A stretch of 64,000 nt of DNA, from positions 6,011,001-6,075,000 of the forward strand of contig NC_060891.1 in NCBI RefSeq assembly GCF_014805685.1. Direction: 5' to 3'. Each line of letters opens with the position of its first letter. Position 1 is the first letter of the stretch. The translations under genes were made by a program, and so were the position numbers. Of the stretch, positions 46,801-60,170 are shown one piece after another. The notes beneath the pieces are model-generated. The model was not told where the DNA came from and ran no database searches. It saw nothing but the letters and a program-made list of their open reading frames with translations. This DNA comes from Silurus meridionalis (Eukaryota > Chordata > Actinopteri > Siluriformes > Siluridae).

Positions 46801-49800
46801 AAATTATTAGTAGAAGTAGTAGTAGGTCATCCATGAGTGGTTCTACCTCACTGCTCCAGGGTTCAGAGTTTGATTCTGAGCTGCTGTTTGTATAGAGTTT
46901 GTGTATGTTTCTCCAGTGTCCTATTTTTTTTCCGCTTCCCACACTTCACAAAAACCTTCCCCCATTGGTCTACTGGGTACACTGACTTTCCCTCAGGTGT
47001 TTGTGTGTGCATAGTGCCTTAAGATGGACTAGTGTGCCGTCCAGAGCATTTACCCTTCTCACTCTCAGTATTCCTGGGATAAGCTTCAGATCCACTATGA
47101 CCTGAAGATCACTGAATTATTAAGAAATATTATTATTGAATCTTGAAAGAACAGTCTATAACACATTCTCCAGTTACAGGCCTCAGGGCACAAGATGACT
47201 TACTTGGTAGACAAGAGCCAATGCTGCAAATAGTTGTGCATGTGAATGCGCTTTTTCTGTGGTTTTTTTTTTTTTTTCTGTTTGCTGTTTTCTCCAGCTT
47301 ATTGAAAAGACTTGAGAATTTTTGGACTCTGTTCTCCTCAGAGCCCCACGGACATGATGCTTTTGAAGAAGGAGCAGAAAGATGCCGAGCTGGATAGGAA
47401 GATCGAAGCACTGCGAAGGAAAAATGAGGCGCTTATGAAGCGCTATCAGGTGACGATCAGGACATTTGTATTTATTTCTAGCTTAGATTTATGTATTAAA
47501 TGTATTTTTATGTGATCTGTGATTAGGTGTGGATTGTGATAAACCCCCTTTGAAAATGGCATTTTCAGAAGATGTCAAGTTTATTTCTATAGCGCTTTTT
47601 TACAACGGACATTATCTCAAAGCAGCTTAACAGAAATTTGAGTTAACAGAATTTAAGAGTTAAGGTGAGCAATGTGTTTTTATCCCTGATAAAGCAAGCC
47701 ATGGCATGGCGACTATGGCAGGGAAAAACTCCCTGAGAAACCTTGAGAGGAACCAGACTCAAAAGGGAAATCCTCCTCATCTGGTTGGCACCGTTGAACA
47801 ATAGTTCAATAGTTCAATAGTTCAAATAGTTGAACATATCGGAGTCATGCTCTTCTTGCATGTCTCTGACACATGGAAGGTGTTGAACATATCAGACACT
47901 AATACTGGACTCGTAATTATCTCCCTCATATTAGAGACACACCTCTCTTCCAAATATTAGATTTATTTCCCTCTTGCACACCAGAAACCCTAATGTCAAT
48001 GTAGCAGTGCACAATTTAGGAGTTTTTTTGGATGAGGTCACATGCCTCACATTGTTTAATGTATTAAAAGAAAATTAGGAAATTAATCATTCGTTAATCT
48101 TTTCCTTTCAGGAGGTAGAGGAGGATAAGAAACGGGCAGAGCAGGAGGGCATGGCAATGCAGAGCCGCAAAGGGAAGGTCGAAGACCTGACCATCACCAT
48201 CAACAAGTCTCCCACTGTGAGAAGAAGAATAAAATGTTTAAAATAACTAAACGCTCATTCTCTTTTGTGTGTTTGTGATACACTTTTGAAACAACTGCTT
48301 TTTCTCACCTTTTTTAATTCCCCCCACCTAAGGAGAAGCGTGTTGTTACCAAGAAGGGTTTAGGAGACGCAGTTCCTAAAGGAGTGCAGAATCAGGAGGA
48401 CGTCCACAACATTTTCAGTGCCGGTCGTGGTAAAAGGAGACAGATACTAGTCACTGCCCCAGGAAACACCAAGGCAAGTTTGGCACTGGTACCATCTAAT
48501 GTGTGTGGATTTGAAATATTGAGTGTTTCCATAGTTACGCATTTTTTTTAGTGACCATGTCAGATCCTTTTGATTTGCATGTAATGAAAGCAGCTGAGAT
48601 GCTCCCTGAATCTGGACAGAGTGTGCAGGAATTCACATTTAAACATATCAGCTTTGATAGAAGATTAATTTCATTATAGGGGGAAACAAGCTTTGATGAT
48701 GCGTAGTGAAGCTTTAAGGCAAAACTCTTAGTGATTGAAAATTGCACAAGTAATAATTTGCACCCCGAATCCTGAATAACTTGTCGTCGATGTGCTCTGA
48801 ACCCTGCAGGGGAAGAGGGTGGTTAGTGAAAGAGTGGAGAAAAGCAGTCCTACTGGAGTAACCGGGATAAAACTCTCTAACGAGGGCAGCAGGGAACCGA
48901 TAGATTGCACAGCAGGAAGAAAGGACTGTTCAAAAAGCCAGGTAACATTTCATATTGTCACATGACAGGTTTTATAATGTCACAGAAATGGCATGGGTCT
49001 AAACACAGAGGATTTGATTTTTGACTTCTTACATCATTGTAAAATAAAAAGTAAAGGTCTTTTTAAATTAATTAATTAATTTTTTACTTTTTTACTTAAT
49101 ACAGTAGTAAGGCTGACAAGTCACATTTTTCACTAGAAAGAGAAATAACAATTCACTGCATGGGGAAGGAATTAAGACATATTTGTGTTGTGGTTTGTTA
49201 TTTGATTTATTGCAGATGAACTGTCAGTAATCGGTAATAATCTGAACCGTCGTCTTGTTAGTCAGTAGGGGATGTGGTCCCTTTGGTCAGTTAAAAAAAA
49301 AAAAGAAATGAAGGCATTAGAATTCATACCTGATTGTTACCTGGCTATTTCTTTAATGTTGGTGTATGTGTTATGGAAGTGTAAAGAAAGCTTTAGAAAA
49401 AAAAAATCACTTTTATTACAAAAAAAAAGTGAGAGATTTTAAAGTGCTTTAAAATAAAGTTTGCGTTTCTTTTTCTAAAATGATGCATTATGCTGTTTGG
49501 TGTCAGAATCAGAAAAGTGTAAATTTATTATCATATAAAAACATCCCATCTCTTACAGAAGACAAAGAACAGAGATGTAAGAGACTCATGTGTATAGTGA
49601 GAGTGTGCATCCTTATTATTTTTTTTTTCTGCTTACCAGATCTTGAACTAGATAATATTTCTGTAGATGGGCCGTACATCAACCTCTCTCCATCTCCATC
49701 TCTCTCTATCTCTCTCCCTCTCTCTTTATCTCTCTAATAATACAAATATTACAAATATATTTTAAAGCATATGCCTGGTTAATAGAGGAAGGAAAATAGT

Positions 49801-50957
49801 CAGATATGCACTGCTGTACAATTTGTCAGAACGGCTAATCATTTGCCTGTGGTAGGATACATGATTGTTAGACACGTTGAAGTGAGTTTTACAGGTTCTG
49901 TAAAATTGCTTAAACATGTGGAAAATGTATATATACTGGCACTGTGTGTGTTGAGTCCTGTTTTAGCAGTTTACATAATGCAAACAGAACAAAAAAATCA
50001 AATCAAATAAATATTTACTAGGACTACACTTTGGCTTTAAACCAGCATCAATTTACACTTGCACACACTTAGGAATGTTTTAAGATCAGTGCCAGATGTT
50101 TCAGCAAAGTCTCTACCAGGCATAGATTTCAAATCAGACTGGGGTTTCAATGTGTGCTGTTCAAGCTAATTTAAAGTGGCACAAAGAACTGGGCAATGTT
50201 AAGGACCGTAGATGCAGTAGTCAGCCAAGGAATTTAATGTAGTAGATGAAATGCAGATCCTACTTCCCTTTTACATTGTAAGATGTCCAGCAGTGGCATC
50301 AGCAAAGAACTGGCAGTCTTCATGAAGAATTGTGGTCAAAAAGCCATATTGCAGATTTGAAAACAAGGCTCAACTATGCATGAAAACATTGGAACTGGGG
50401 TGCAGAAAAATGGCAGCAGATGGACTGTTGAGTCAAAATCTGAAATCTTTGGCTGCAGCATGAGGAAAGTTGTTTGCTAAAGGGCTAATGAGTGTCTGTA
50501 GGCAACAGTGTAGCATGGTGAAGGTTCCTTGAAGTTTGTGGCTGCATTGCTGCAAAATGTGTTGGAGATTTGTTCAGCATTAATAGTGTTTTCAATGCAG
50601 AGAAATATAGGCAGATAATTACCCATTTGGCAATAACATCAGGGATGTGTCTGATTGGCCCTAAATTATTCTGCAGCAGGACAACAACCCCTTACAGCCA
50701 ATAACATAAGCACTATCTTCAGCGTAGAGAATAACAAGGAGTCCTAAAAGTGATGGTTTGGCCCAAACAGAGTCTTGATCTCAAAATTATCAAGTCTGTC
50801 TGGAATTAAATAAAGAGATGGAAGGCAACCTGCAACTACAGAAGATCTGTGGTTCGTTTCCAAGATGATTATAACAACCTACCTGCTGAATTCCTGCAAA
50901 AACTTCACCCTTACTTCACAGCTTTTCCACAAGAGTATAGGAGAGAATGAGTGTGAG

Positions 50958-50990
<33 letters not shown>

Positions 50991-53900
50991 TTAACCATTG
51001 AAAGAGCATTTATTTATTTATTACTATTACTCCATTAAAGTGTCAGTTTAGCTGAATTGCACCCTGTTTTCTGATAATTACATTTCTAATGGTTCTGAAA
51101 TATATATTTTAAAAAGTGTATAACCTTTTAGGTAGTCAATAAAGTCAAATAAAATTCTTGATTGATTTCACGTATCATCAGGTTGCTAGGCTACTCGTCT
51201 TTATACAAACAGGGTTGCCTCCATTTCATCCAAGCAGCGTATTATATAGTTTTTTTTTTTGCTTTTCTTTCTACCTGCTGTAATTTTCTTAGACATTTGC
51301 TTGACCCCAAATAAAATGCCTTCCTGCTGAAAACATGACGTAGTTTGACTATTTAGACCCTAAAAAAAAGATGCTGGAGGGAAGTACTTGTGCAAAATTG
51401 CTCTGCACATTGTGCCACCTTGTACTACGGTCAAAATAAGACTTTTTATTCTTCCTACAATTTGACAAATTTTAAATAGACCAAAATCGATTTGTGAGAA
51501 CTGTTATTGTGAACATCTCATGCTCTAACAGTATGCTGACTATCATCAGAATCTGTGAGGAATCTGCATAAGGTTTCATAATCAGAGGGTGAAAAACATC
51601 TGTACCACTTTCCTCCTCTCTCATTTGTAGTCACCTCGTTGCTGCATTTCTGATTTGCATAAAATTTCTCTGTACACCTGCTACTTCTCCTTCGACAGTT
51701 GCTTCACCACTTTATTTTAAATCCTCAGAAAAACATAATGCATTGGAAAAATGCACAAAAATAGATTAATATTGGTGTTTCTTCTAGAGATGATGTATGT
51801 GGGTGGTGTGGGTATGGCTGCAGTAAAAGGGGACTTGTTGTACCTGTCTGTGTTATACCTAATACCTGCTCTGTTATATTGTGTTTCTATATAATATTAA
51901 TGGTTGTTCTAGCCATGCGGTCATAATTCCGGTATTGAGAGGTGGATTAATTTAGGCAGAACACCACTAAAGGTCTAAGTATAAAATGCATGACCCAACA
52001 CTGATTAATACAAAGTCAGTTTAAGTTAGAATGTTAGCTGAAGTGCACAATCTGGAAGTACAGCAGAAATAAATTTATATATTTATTTATTTTTAAGATT
52101 TTTTTGAGGTTCCGAAAAAAGGGAACTAGAGGCAGCTTCAGGTAATTTAAAAAACAATAAACCGATCTCAGCAGATTTTTTTACTTTGGCACTTACTTTC
52201 CCAAGCTCCACCCTCCATTAACAATTTGCCGCTTGACCAAAGCCTCGTAGTTTGTTTGCACATACTTGATTACAGTCCTCTCCAAAAGTATTGGAACAGC
52301 AATGCAAATTGAGTTTATTTGTATTTTTTTCTTCTTCTTCTGTACACAAGACTTTTAGTTTTTTTTTCCAATTAAAAGATTAATGAGATGTATCAAAAGT
52401 TTAGCTTTATTTTTTTCTATTAACACCTAGAAGTGTTAATCAACTTTTAACATGACACTTTAAAAAATAAATAAATAAATAAAATAAAATAAAAAAAAGC
52501 ACTCCTGTTTATTGAGTGATCCAATATTTTGGGACATTCAACTGACTTTTTGTGTTGCTCAGGGGTGCCAAGTTAAATTGATTGTTGAACAATTAGCAAA
52601 TTTCAATGTCTAATTTTGATTTGTGTGCTAACCCAGCCATTAGGGTTGCAAAAGCCAGTGCACTCTTAGTGCCGGTCCCAATCCTGGAAAAATGGGGAGG
52701 GTTGCGTTAAGAAGGGCATCAAATGTAAAACATGTGCCAAATCAAATATGCAGATCAGGAATCACAAATTCATACCGGATCGGTCGAGGCCCGGGTTACC
52801 AACGACCACCACAGCTTTCGTTAACCAACAGGAGAGGAGGAAGACGACTACAGAGACAGCAGGAAAAGCGGAGGTGTAGGGTTAGGGTTGGTACTTTAAA
52901 TCTTAGTACTATGACTGGTAAAGAAAGAGAGGTAGCTGATATGATGGAGAGGAGAAAGGTAGATATGTTGTGTGTTCAGGAGACCAAGTGGAAAGGGAAC
53001 TAAGCCAGGAACATTGGAGGTGGGTTTAAACTGTTCTATCATGGTGTGGATGGAAAGAGAAATGGTGTAGGGGTGATCCTGAAGTAAGAGTGTAATGAAG
53101 GTAAAGAGAGTTTTTGATAGGGTGATAAACATGGATGATTGAGCAACTACTGCAGGAGTGATAAGGGAGACAGCTAGAAAGGTACTTGATGTGACATCTG
53201 GGAAGAGAAAGGAAGACAAAGATGTGGTGAAATAGGAATGGAACAGGATTGGGATCAGCAGAGAGATGAGAAAAGTAGGCAGGAGTGCAAGGAGATGTGT
53301 CGAAAGCCAAGGAAAAGTGCTGCAAGTTAGAGAGATAAAGGATGGAGATAGAAATGTGTTGACTAGTATAGGGAGTATTTTGAGCAGCTGATGAACGAGG
53401 AAAATGAGAGAGAGAGAGAGAAGGTTGGATTGTGTGGAGATGGTGAAGCAGGAATAGGATAGGATTAGTAGGGAGAAAGTGAGAGCAGCGATTAAGAGGA
53501 TAAAGAGTGGACAGTCGGTAGGACCAGATGACAGTAGAAGCATGGAGATGTTTAGGAGAGATGGCAGTGGAGTTTTTAACCAGGTTGTTCAAGATTTTGG
53601 AAGGTGAGAGGATGCCTGAGGAATGGAGAAGGAGTATGCTGGTACCGGTCTTGAAGAATAAGGGAGATGTGCAGACCTGCAGTAACTACAGGGGAATAAA
53701 GTTGATCAGTCACTCCATGAAGTTATGGGAAAGAGATGTGGAAGCCAGCTGAGGGAAGAGGTGACCATCTGTGAGCAACAGTATGGTTTCATGCCGAGGA
53801 AGAGCACCACAGATGCATTATTTGCTTTGAGAATGTTGATGAAGTATAAAGAAGCTCAGAAGGAGTTGCATTGTGTTTGTGGATTTAGAGAAAGCGTACG

Positions 53901-56900
53901 ACAGGGTGCCGAGTGAGAGGAGTTGTGGTATTGTATGAGGAAGTCTGGTGTCTCAGAGAAATATGTGAGGGTGGTGCATGACATGTATGAGGACAGTGTG
54001 ACAGCAGTGAAGTGTGCAGTAGAAACGTGGGGGTTGAACTGCATCAAGAATCGGCTCTGAGCCCTTTCCTGTTTGCAGTGGTGATGGACAGGTTGACGGA
54101 CGAGGTCAGACAGGAGTCTCCATGGACTATGATGTTTATGGATGATATTGTTATTTGTGGTGAGAGTAGGGAGCAGGTTGAGAAGAGCCTGGTGAGGTGG
54201 AGGTATGTGCTGGAGAGAAGGGGAATGAAAGTCAGTAGGAGTAAGACAGAGTACATGTGTGTGAATGAGAGGGAGGGCAGTGGAGTGGTGCCGGTTGCAG
54301 GGAGAAGAGGTGGAGAAGGTGGAGGAGTTCAGGTACCTGGGGTCAACAGTGCAAAGTAATGGAGAGTGTGTTAGAAAAGTGAAGAAAAGAGTGCAGGCAG
54401 GGTGGAGTGGGTGGAGAAGAGTGGCAGGAGTGATTTGTGATTGAAGGGTATCTGCAAGAGTAAAAGGGAAAGTTTATAGGACTGTGGTGAGACCTGCGAT
54501 GTTGTATGGTTTACAGACAGTGGTATTGAGTAAAAGACAAGACATATTTTAAACAGTGCAAAATAGTGCTCATGTGTAACTGTATGTGAGACGTCAAACA
54601 AAGCATCTTTGTATGGTAGCTGGATTGCCTCAAGGCAGAAACTCCTGAAGTTTTCCCTGATGGTCCTCAGAATGGTTGGTTTCATTTTCTGCATCCCATG
54701 AAACCTGCAGTTTAACAGGGGTGTGTAGACTATTTGATAGCGGATTGTGTTGGCTAGCTGTTGTGTTCAATAAAGTTAGGACCATGCTGTATGGTTCTTC
54801 CGTCCGTCTTTGTCATTTTCCAAAAGTGTGGGCATAAAGGGGTATAAATGATGATGAGAAGCACGGGAGTAATGTACTTGATAGGGTAATAAAAATTAAT
54901 GAAATATTGTAGCAAAAGAAATTTATTTGAATTAGAATTTTATACCATTATGCTACTGATGCCTTTTTCAATCATTAATACTTCTGAAACTAGTATAACA
55001 ACCCTAGATCTTAATTTGTTTTCTGACTTTTTTTGAAAGCTTCAAATGTAAAAAAACTAAAACATAATTCAATAACCAACCCAAGAATGCATGCCTAATT
55101 ATTAGTGAATATAGGGTTATTGAATGTCCCATAGAATAATCTTGTACAGAGAAGCATCTTTTATGTTTTTTAATATTTTTGTTAACACATCACAATATCT
55201 GAGAAAAAAGTCTTTATCAATAATAGTTATATTGCTTAGCACTAATGATGGTGTGCTCTCAGCTTTTCAAAACATTTTTCTCTTGGGGCTTTTTAATAGC
55301 ATGTATGTTTTAATTTCCTTGAGCAGCGTGAACACTCGTCTCCTCCCTTTCTCAGTGTGTACGTAAGTATCAGGGAATCCTAAGATGTCTCATGACCCTG
55401 TTTTGAATAACTATCAGACATTAAGTAATGGCTCTCCAGTGACTCCCCAGACCATTCCATGCAAGGCCAGACTGTCTGTAGTGATTGATGTGGAGGCGCA
55501 CACAGCACTCGACAGTGCTCGTACAGCTAATTCACAACAGTGCTTATGAATATTCAGCAGGGCTAAACTTCCTTGTTCTCTTGTCTAGACACAGTGCAGC
55601 GGAAAACAGTTGTTCAGTTGTTCCCATGGATTTTACAGCCTTTTCCCCTAGTCACTAAGCCCTCGCCTTGCATTGTGTCTCTATGGATTTGTCTGTCTAG
55701 GAAAAAGCAGAGGAAACAAGAATGCAAATTGGAATGCTATCACAATTCTAATGAAGCAAACATGCAAAGCGATTAATGGACCTTTTTTTTTTTTTTGCTG
55801 TTCACAGTAATGTCTGAAACATGGTTTGGGTTAGTATCATAATAAAAAGTGTCATTATATATAAAAAGTGCTGTAACATCACTATATCAGTATAAAAGTC
55901 AATTGTCATGTTGCCTAGCAATAATAATAATAATAGTGTGCATCTTGCTTGTTTTGCATTAGATTAGATTTAATGAGTGTCTCAAAAAAATAGGGACCAT
56001 CTGGAGGATTGTAACATGTTTTCTTTAGAGGTAAACATGACATTGACTGTGTTTACGGCCAGTCCTGTCCTTAAAAATATATTTTAAACATTAAAAAAAA
56101 TGTTATTGAAGAACAATTTCAGATATTTGACCTTTCTGTTTGGATCAATTAGAAAATCTCATCTAATATTAATCTGCAGTTGTGTTCCTTAGCAGCAAAA
56201 ACTGCAATCGAGCGTTTGCGATAACTTGCAATGAGTCTGTAACAGAGCTGAGCAAAAAGAACATAGAAAACATCTTGAGGATCCCCAAGACTTTTGGGAA
56301 AATACTCTGTGGACTGATGAGACAGAACTTTTTGGAAGGTGTGTCCAAAATTTGGAGTGGGCTCGTCAAAGTCCTGACCTGAATCCTATTGTCCACTCCT
56401 AGAGTCCACTCATCTTTGCAAAATTGTTGTAATTCAGCCACATTGGAGAGTTTGAGTCTGAACCGCCTTTTTAAGGTCATGCCACAGCATCTCAATATGA
56501 TTCAGGTCAGGACTTTGACTAGGCCACTCCAGATTTTGGACACCTTCCAAAAAGTTCAACTTCTGTCTCATCAGTCCACAGAGTATTTTCCCAAAAGTCT
56601 TGGGGATCATAAAGATGTTTTCTATGTTCTTTTTTCTCAGCAGTGGTTTTTGTCATTTTTGCCCTGTCTCTTACTTATAGTGGAGTCATGAATACTGACC
56701 TTAACTGAGGCAAGTGAGGCCTGCAGTTCTTTGGATGTTGTTGTGGGGTCTTTTGTGACCTCTTGTATGAGTCGTTGCTGTGCTCTTGGGGTCATTTTGC
56801 ACGGTTGGCCACTCCTGGGAAGGTTCTTCACTGTTCCATGTTTTTCTATTTGTGAATAATAGCTCTCACTGTGGTTTGCTGGAGTCCCAAAGCTTTAGAA

Positions 56901-57960
56901 ATGCCTTTATAACCTTTTCCAGACTGATAGATCTCAATTACTTTCTTTCTTAATTGTATCTGAATTTCTTTGGATCTCGGCATGATGTCTAGCTTTTGAG
57001 GATCTTTTGGTCTACTTCACTTTGTCAGGCAGGTCCTATTTAAGAGATTTCTTGATTATGAACAGGTGTGGCAGTAATCAGGCCTGGGTGTGGCTAGAGA
57101 AATTAAACTCAGGTGTGTTAAACCACAGTTTTAACAGGGGGACAAACACTTTTTCACACAGGCCCATGTGGTTTTGGATTTTTTCCCCCTCAATTATAAA
57201 ACATTAAAGTGTGACAAACATGCAAAAGAAATAAGAAAGCAGGAAGGGGCAAACACTTTTTTTTCACACCACTGTAAATATATACAGGTAGTCCTCAACT
57301 TACGAGGGAGATACGTTACGACGACTCCATCGTAAGTCAAAAAAAATCGTAAGTCGAAGATGGTACTATGACTGTGACAGTGTTTCCTGCTTCATGCTGA
57401 TTTATAATTTTTATTTTCTGCTTTAAACTGATGGCTTTACTCTTTTTTTTTTTTTTCACTACCAGCAGGAGACATACTTGGTCGCTTGGAAGACATTCTT
57501 TTATCATTTAAAATTGCTGTTTGAAACAGGAAAAAAAATACACACTGAGACAACTTTACTCCGTGGACCACTAACGAGAGTGGGGAATCTCACAGGGGGA
57601 AAAACACGCTTATCCCACTAGCACGTCCAATGTACGCTGCTGCCTGTGCCTGCTGCGCTCAATTTGTTATATTTGTACAATTTTGCCGTATCGTTATGTC
57701 ATCGCAAGATAAGAAAATTGTTATATATACATATATCTTGCCTATAAATCCAGCTACCTATAACATTCAACCACTCCATCTTGAGATATCGCACTAAGGT
57801 GTAAACAGGAAGGAAATTATAGTAAAAAATCAGTTTCAGACATTTGACCTTGCTGTGACTGATTAGATTAGATTCAATAGCAAGTACACAAGTTAATCTG
57901 CGGGTCAACATAGTAGTAGAAGTTGTAGTAATAGTATTTTGGTAAAAAATGTGCTTTTAT

Positions 57961-58007
<47 letters not shown>

Positions 58008-58977
58008 ATTTTATAAAATGTTATTTTTTTTAATAATCTATTTAATTTTATTAAATAATTTCCTGTTTATAGCTAATAGTTAAGGTTTTGTTCGTTTTTT
58101 TTCTTTTTTCTTTTTCAATACAAGTCAAATACACTTTTTTGAGTGCCGCTAATCTATTTCAGAAGCTAAAATAAATAATGTTACATGATACTTATATAAT
58201 ATTTATGCTCAATGGAATTCGAGTCAAGGTGATTTTTCCATTCTAGTTTCTGCTTATAATTGACTCAGATTCTTGTTATTATTTGATGTTAGTTATAGCT
58301 TTTGTTTTTCAGCAACTTTTTGATTAATATACAAAACATGCTTTGATTCTTTTTTGCTCACCACGGTTCATGCAAGTCCTTCCCAGCAGCTTAAACAAAT
58401 CTCGCCATTTTCCTCTGACTTCTCTTATCAACAAGGTGTTTTCATCCCCAGAACTGTCTCCTACTTTGTTTATTGGATTTCGCACCATTCTGTGTAAACA
58501 CATTGCTGGTGTTGTGTGTGAAAATCCCATAATCTTCATCAGTGATCACATTTTTTCTCTTTTAACTGTTTGATGTGAAGGTTATGTGAATTTAGACTTG
58601 GGTCTGTATGATTAGCTGATTAGATAACTGCATCAATGTGCAGGTCTGCTGTTCCTATTTAAGTGTAGAAGTATTTGTGCTGAGTGGACACAACGTATGA
58701 CATAATTGTTGGAATCCAGATGCTTTTTCCAGGCTGATGCTGAAAACTTTAGCATTTCAGAAAACATAATGCATTACAGCTCTGTCTACAACTGCAGAAT
58801 GCAGCCATGAAGAAAATGTGTAATGCTGCTGCTTCCTCTCATGTGAGTCAGAGGCTGGAGGCTTTAGCAGATGGTAGTTATACGGCTGTGTCAGTGTGGG
58901 CAGAACTTCAGCGTGACAACACGGAGAAAGAGCGAGAAGTGGGAAACCGCTGACTGAAAGATTCAGTGGCCGCTCTT

Positions 58978-59009
<32 letters not shown>

Positions 59010-59152
59010 TCCCTCTCTCTTTCAGCCAGCCAATTCTGGCACCCTGCTTCTTGTCTCCCTGCTGAATAATTTAGTCTTTCAGAACAAAGTGCAGCTAAAT
59101 GTTAATTAGTTTAAAAACCTACTGTTCATTATGCAGAGAATCAAGGCTAGAG

Positions 59153-59202
<50 letters not shown>

Positions 59203-60135
59203 TGAGGAGAAGAATATCTAACAGAGGGCTTTTCAAACTAGAGCTTGTGACCCAAAAGTCGGGTCGCTTAAATAACCCAGACTCATCCTTTATTTCATTT
59301 ATGTATTTTACAACCTATTATTCAAAGTATTGAAGATTGTTTTTAATGTACTATTTCTTTGCAACATTAGTGTGAGCCACGTTCAGACAAGCCACATTTA
59401 AATGAATCTCTGACTTTGTGCAAGTGTAAGCATTGTAAGAGTACTCAAACCAAATATTGATTTAATTTACATCTGTCTTCTGTTTGCTCACACTGCATTT
59501 TGTAAATTAGTAAAAAATAAACAAAATATATTTTTAGATTTTTTTTTTATTTACAGCATTTTTCACACCTGTATTAAACTTGCACAGTACTATGTATATA
59601 AAAATGCAACATAACTTCATTATCCTACAGTCTACATAAGTAATACCAAAGCTGATAAGATCCATGTCACACAGAGTTGTAGTGTGTATATACAATGTGT
59701 ATATGTATATATGTGTATAATATTGCTGAACTTGTCCAGCCTGTAAAGGGCATAAGACTGGTTTGGAGCAGTATAATATGTCCCAACGTTGTGCTAATCT
59801 GTTGTAAAGTATAATCGCTGTTGGTACAAACGTCCTGCTATTGCACTCCTTTCAACAGCCGAGCTAAATGCATCATTTGCTAAAGAAGCTCCATTGTTTT
59901 ATTTGTCAGGAGGTCAACAAAGAGATGCTTATTTGTCCTTTCTGTAAAAATAAAAAGCATCTGGACATCCCACTTAAGGTTTTATGTTTTCGGCCCTGAT
60001 GTGCCATTTAGTGGATGTTTGTTTTAAGTATAGTAATTTTAAGCATTTTTAGGCAAATGTGTATTTTTAAGAAGGCCAAATGGCCGCATTTGAGATTATG
60101 TGCAATAATGCAAATAACAAATTTCAAGTGTAATT

Positions 60136-60170
<35 letters not shown>

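Larger units (their letters stand above)
57370..60130. other. ccdc9b: ccdc9b intron 5, microsatellites only
   Basis: (TA)n at 57966-58003, (CA)n at 58978-59004, (GT)n at 59156-59201. No coding exon recognised. Confidence 0.5.

Noticed and set aside
52896..53592. Two long minus frames (215 and 188 codons) rich in Ser/Leu
   Set aside because: Antisense to the + strand RTE LINE; purine-rich sense DNA leaves the antisense free of stops.
55120..55776. Open frames around 55.1-55.8 kb checked for an extra ccdc9b exon
   Set aside because: No splice-bounded segment with family-like sequence found.
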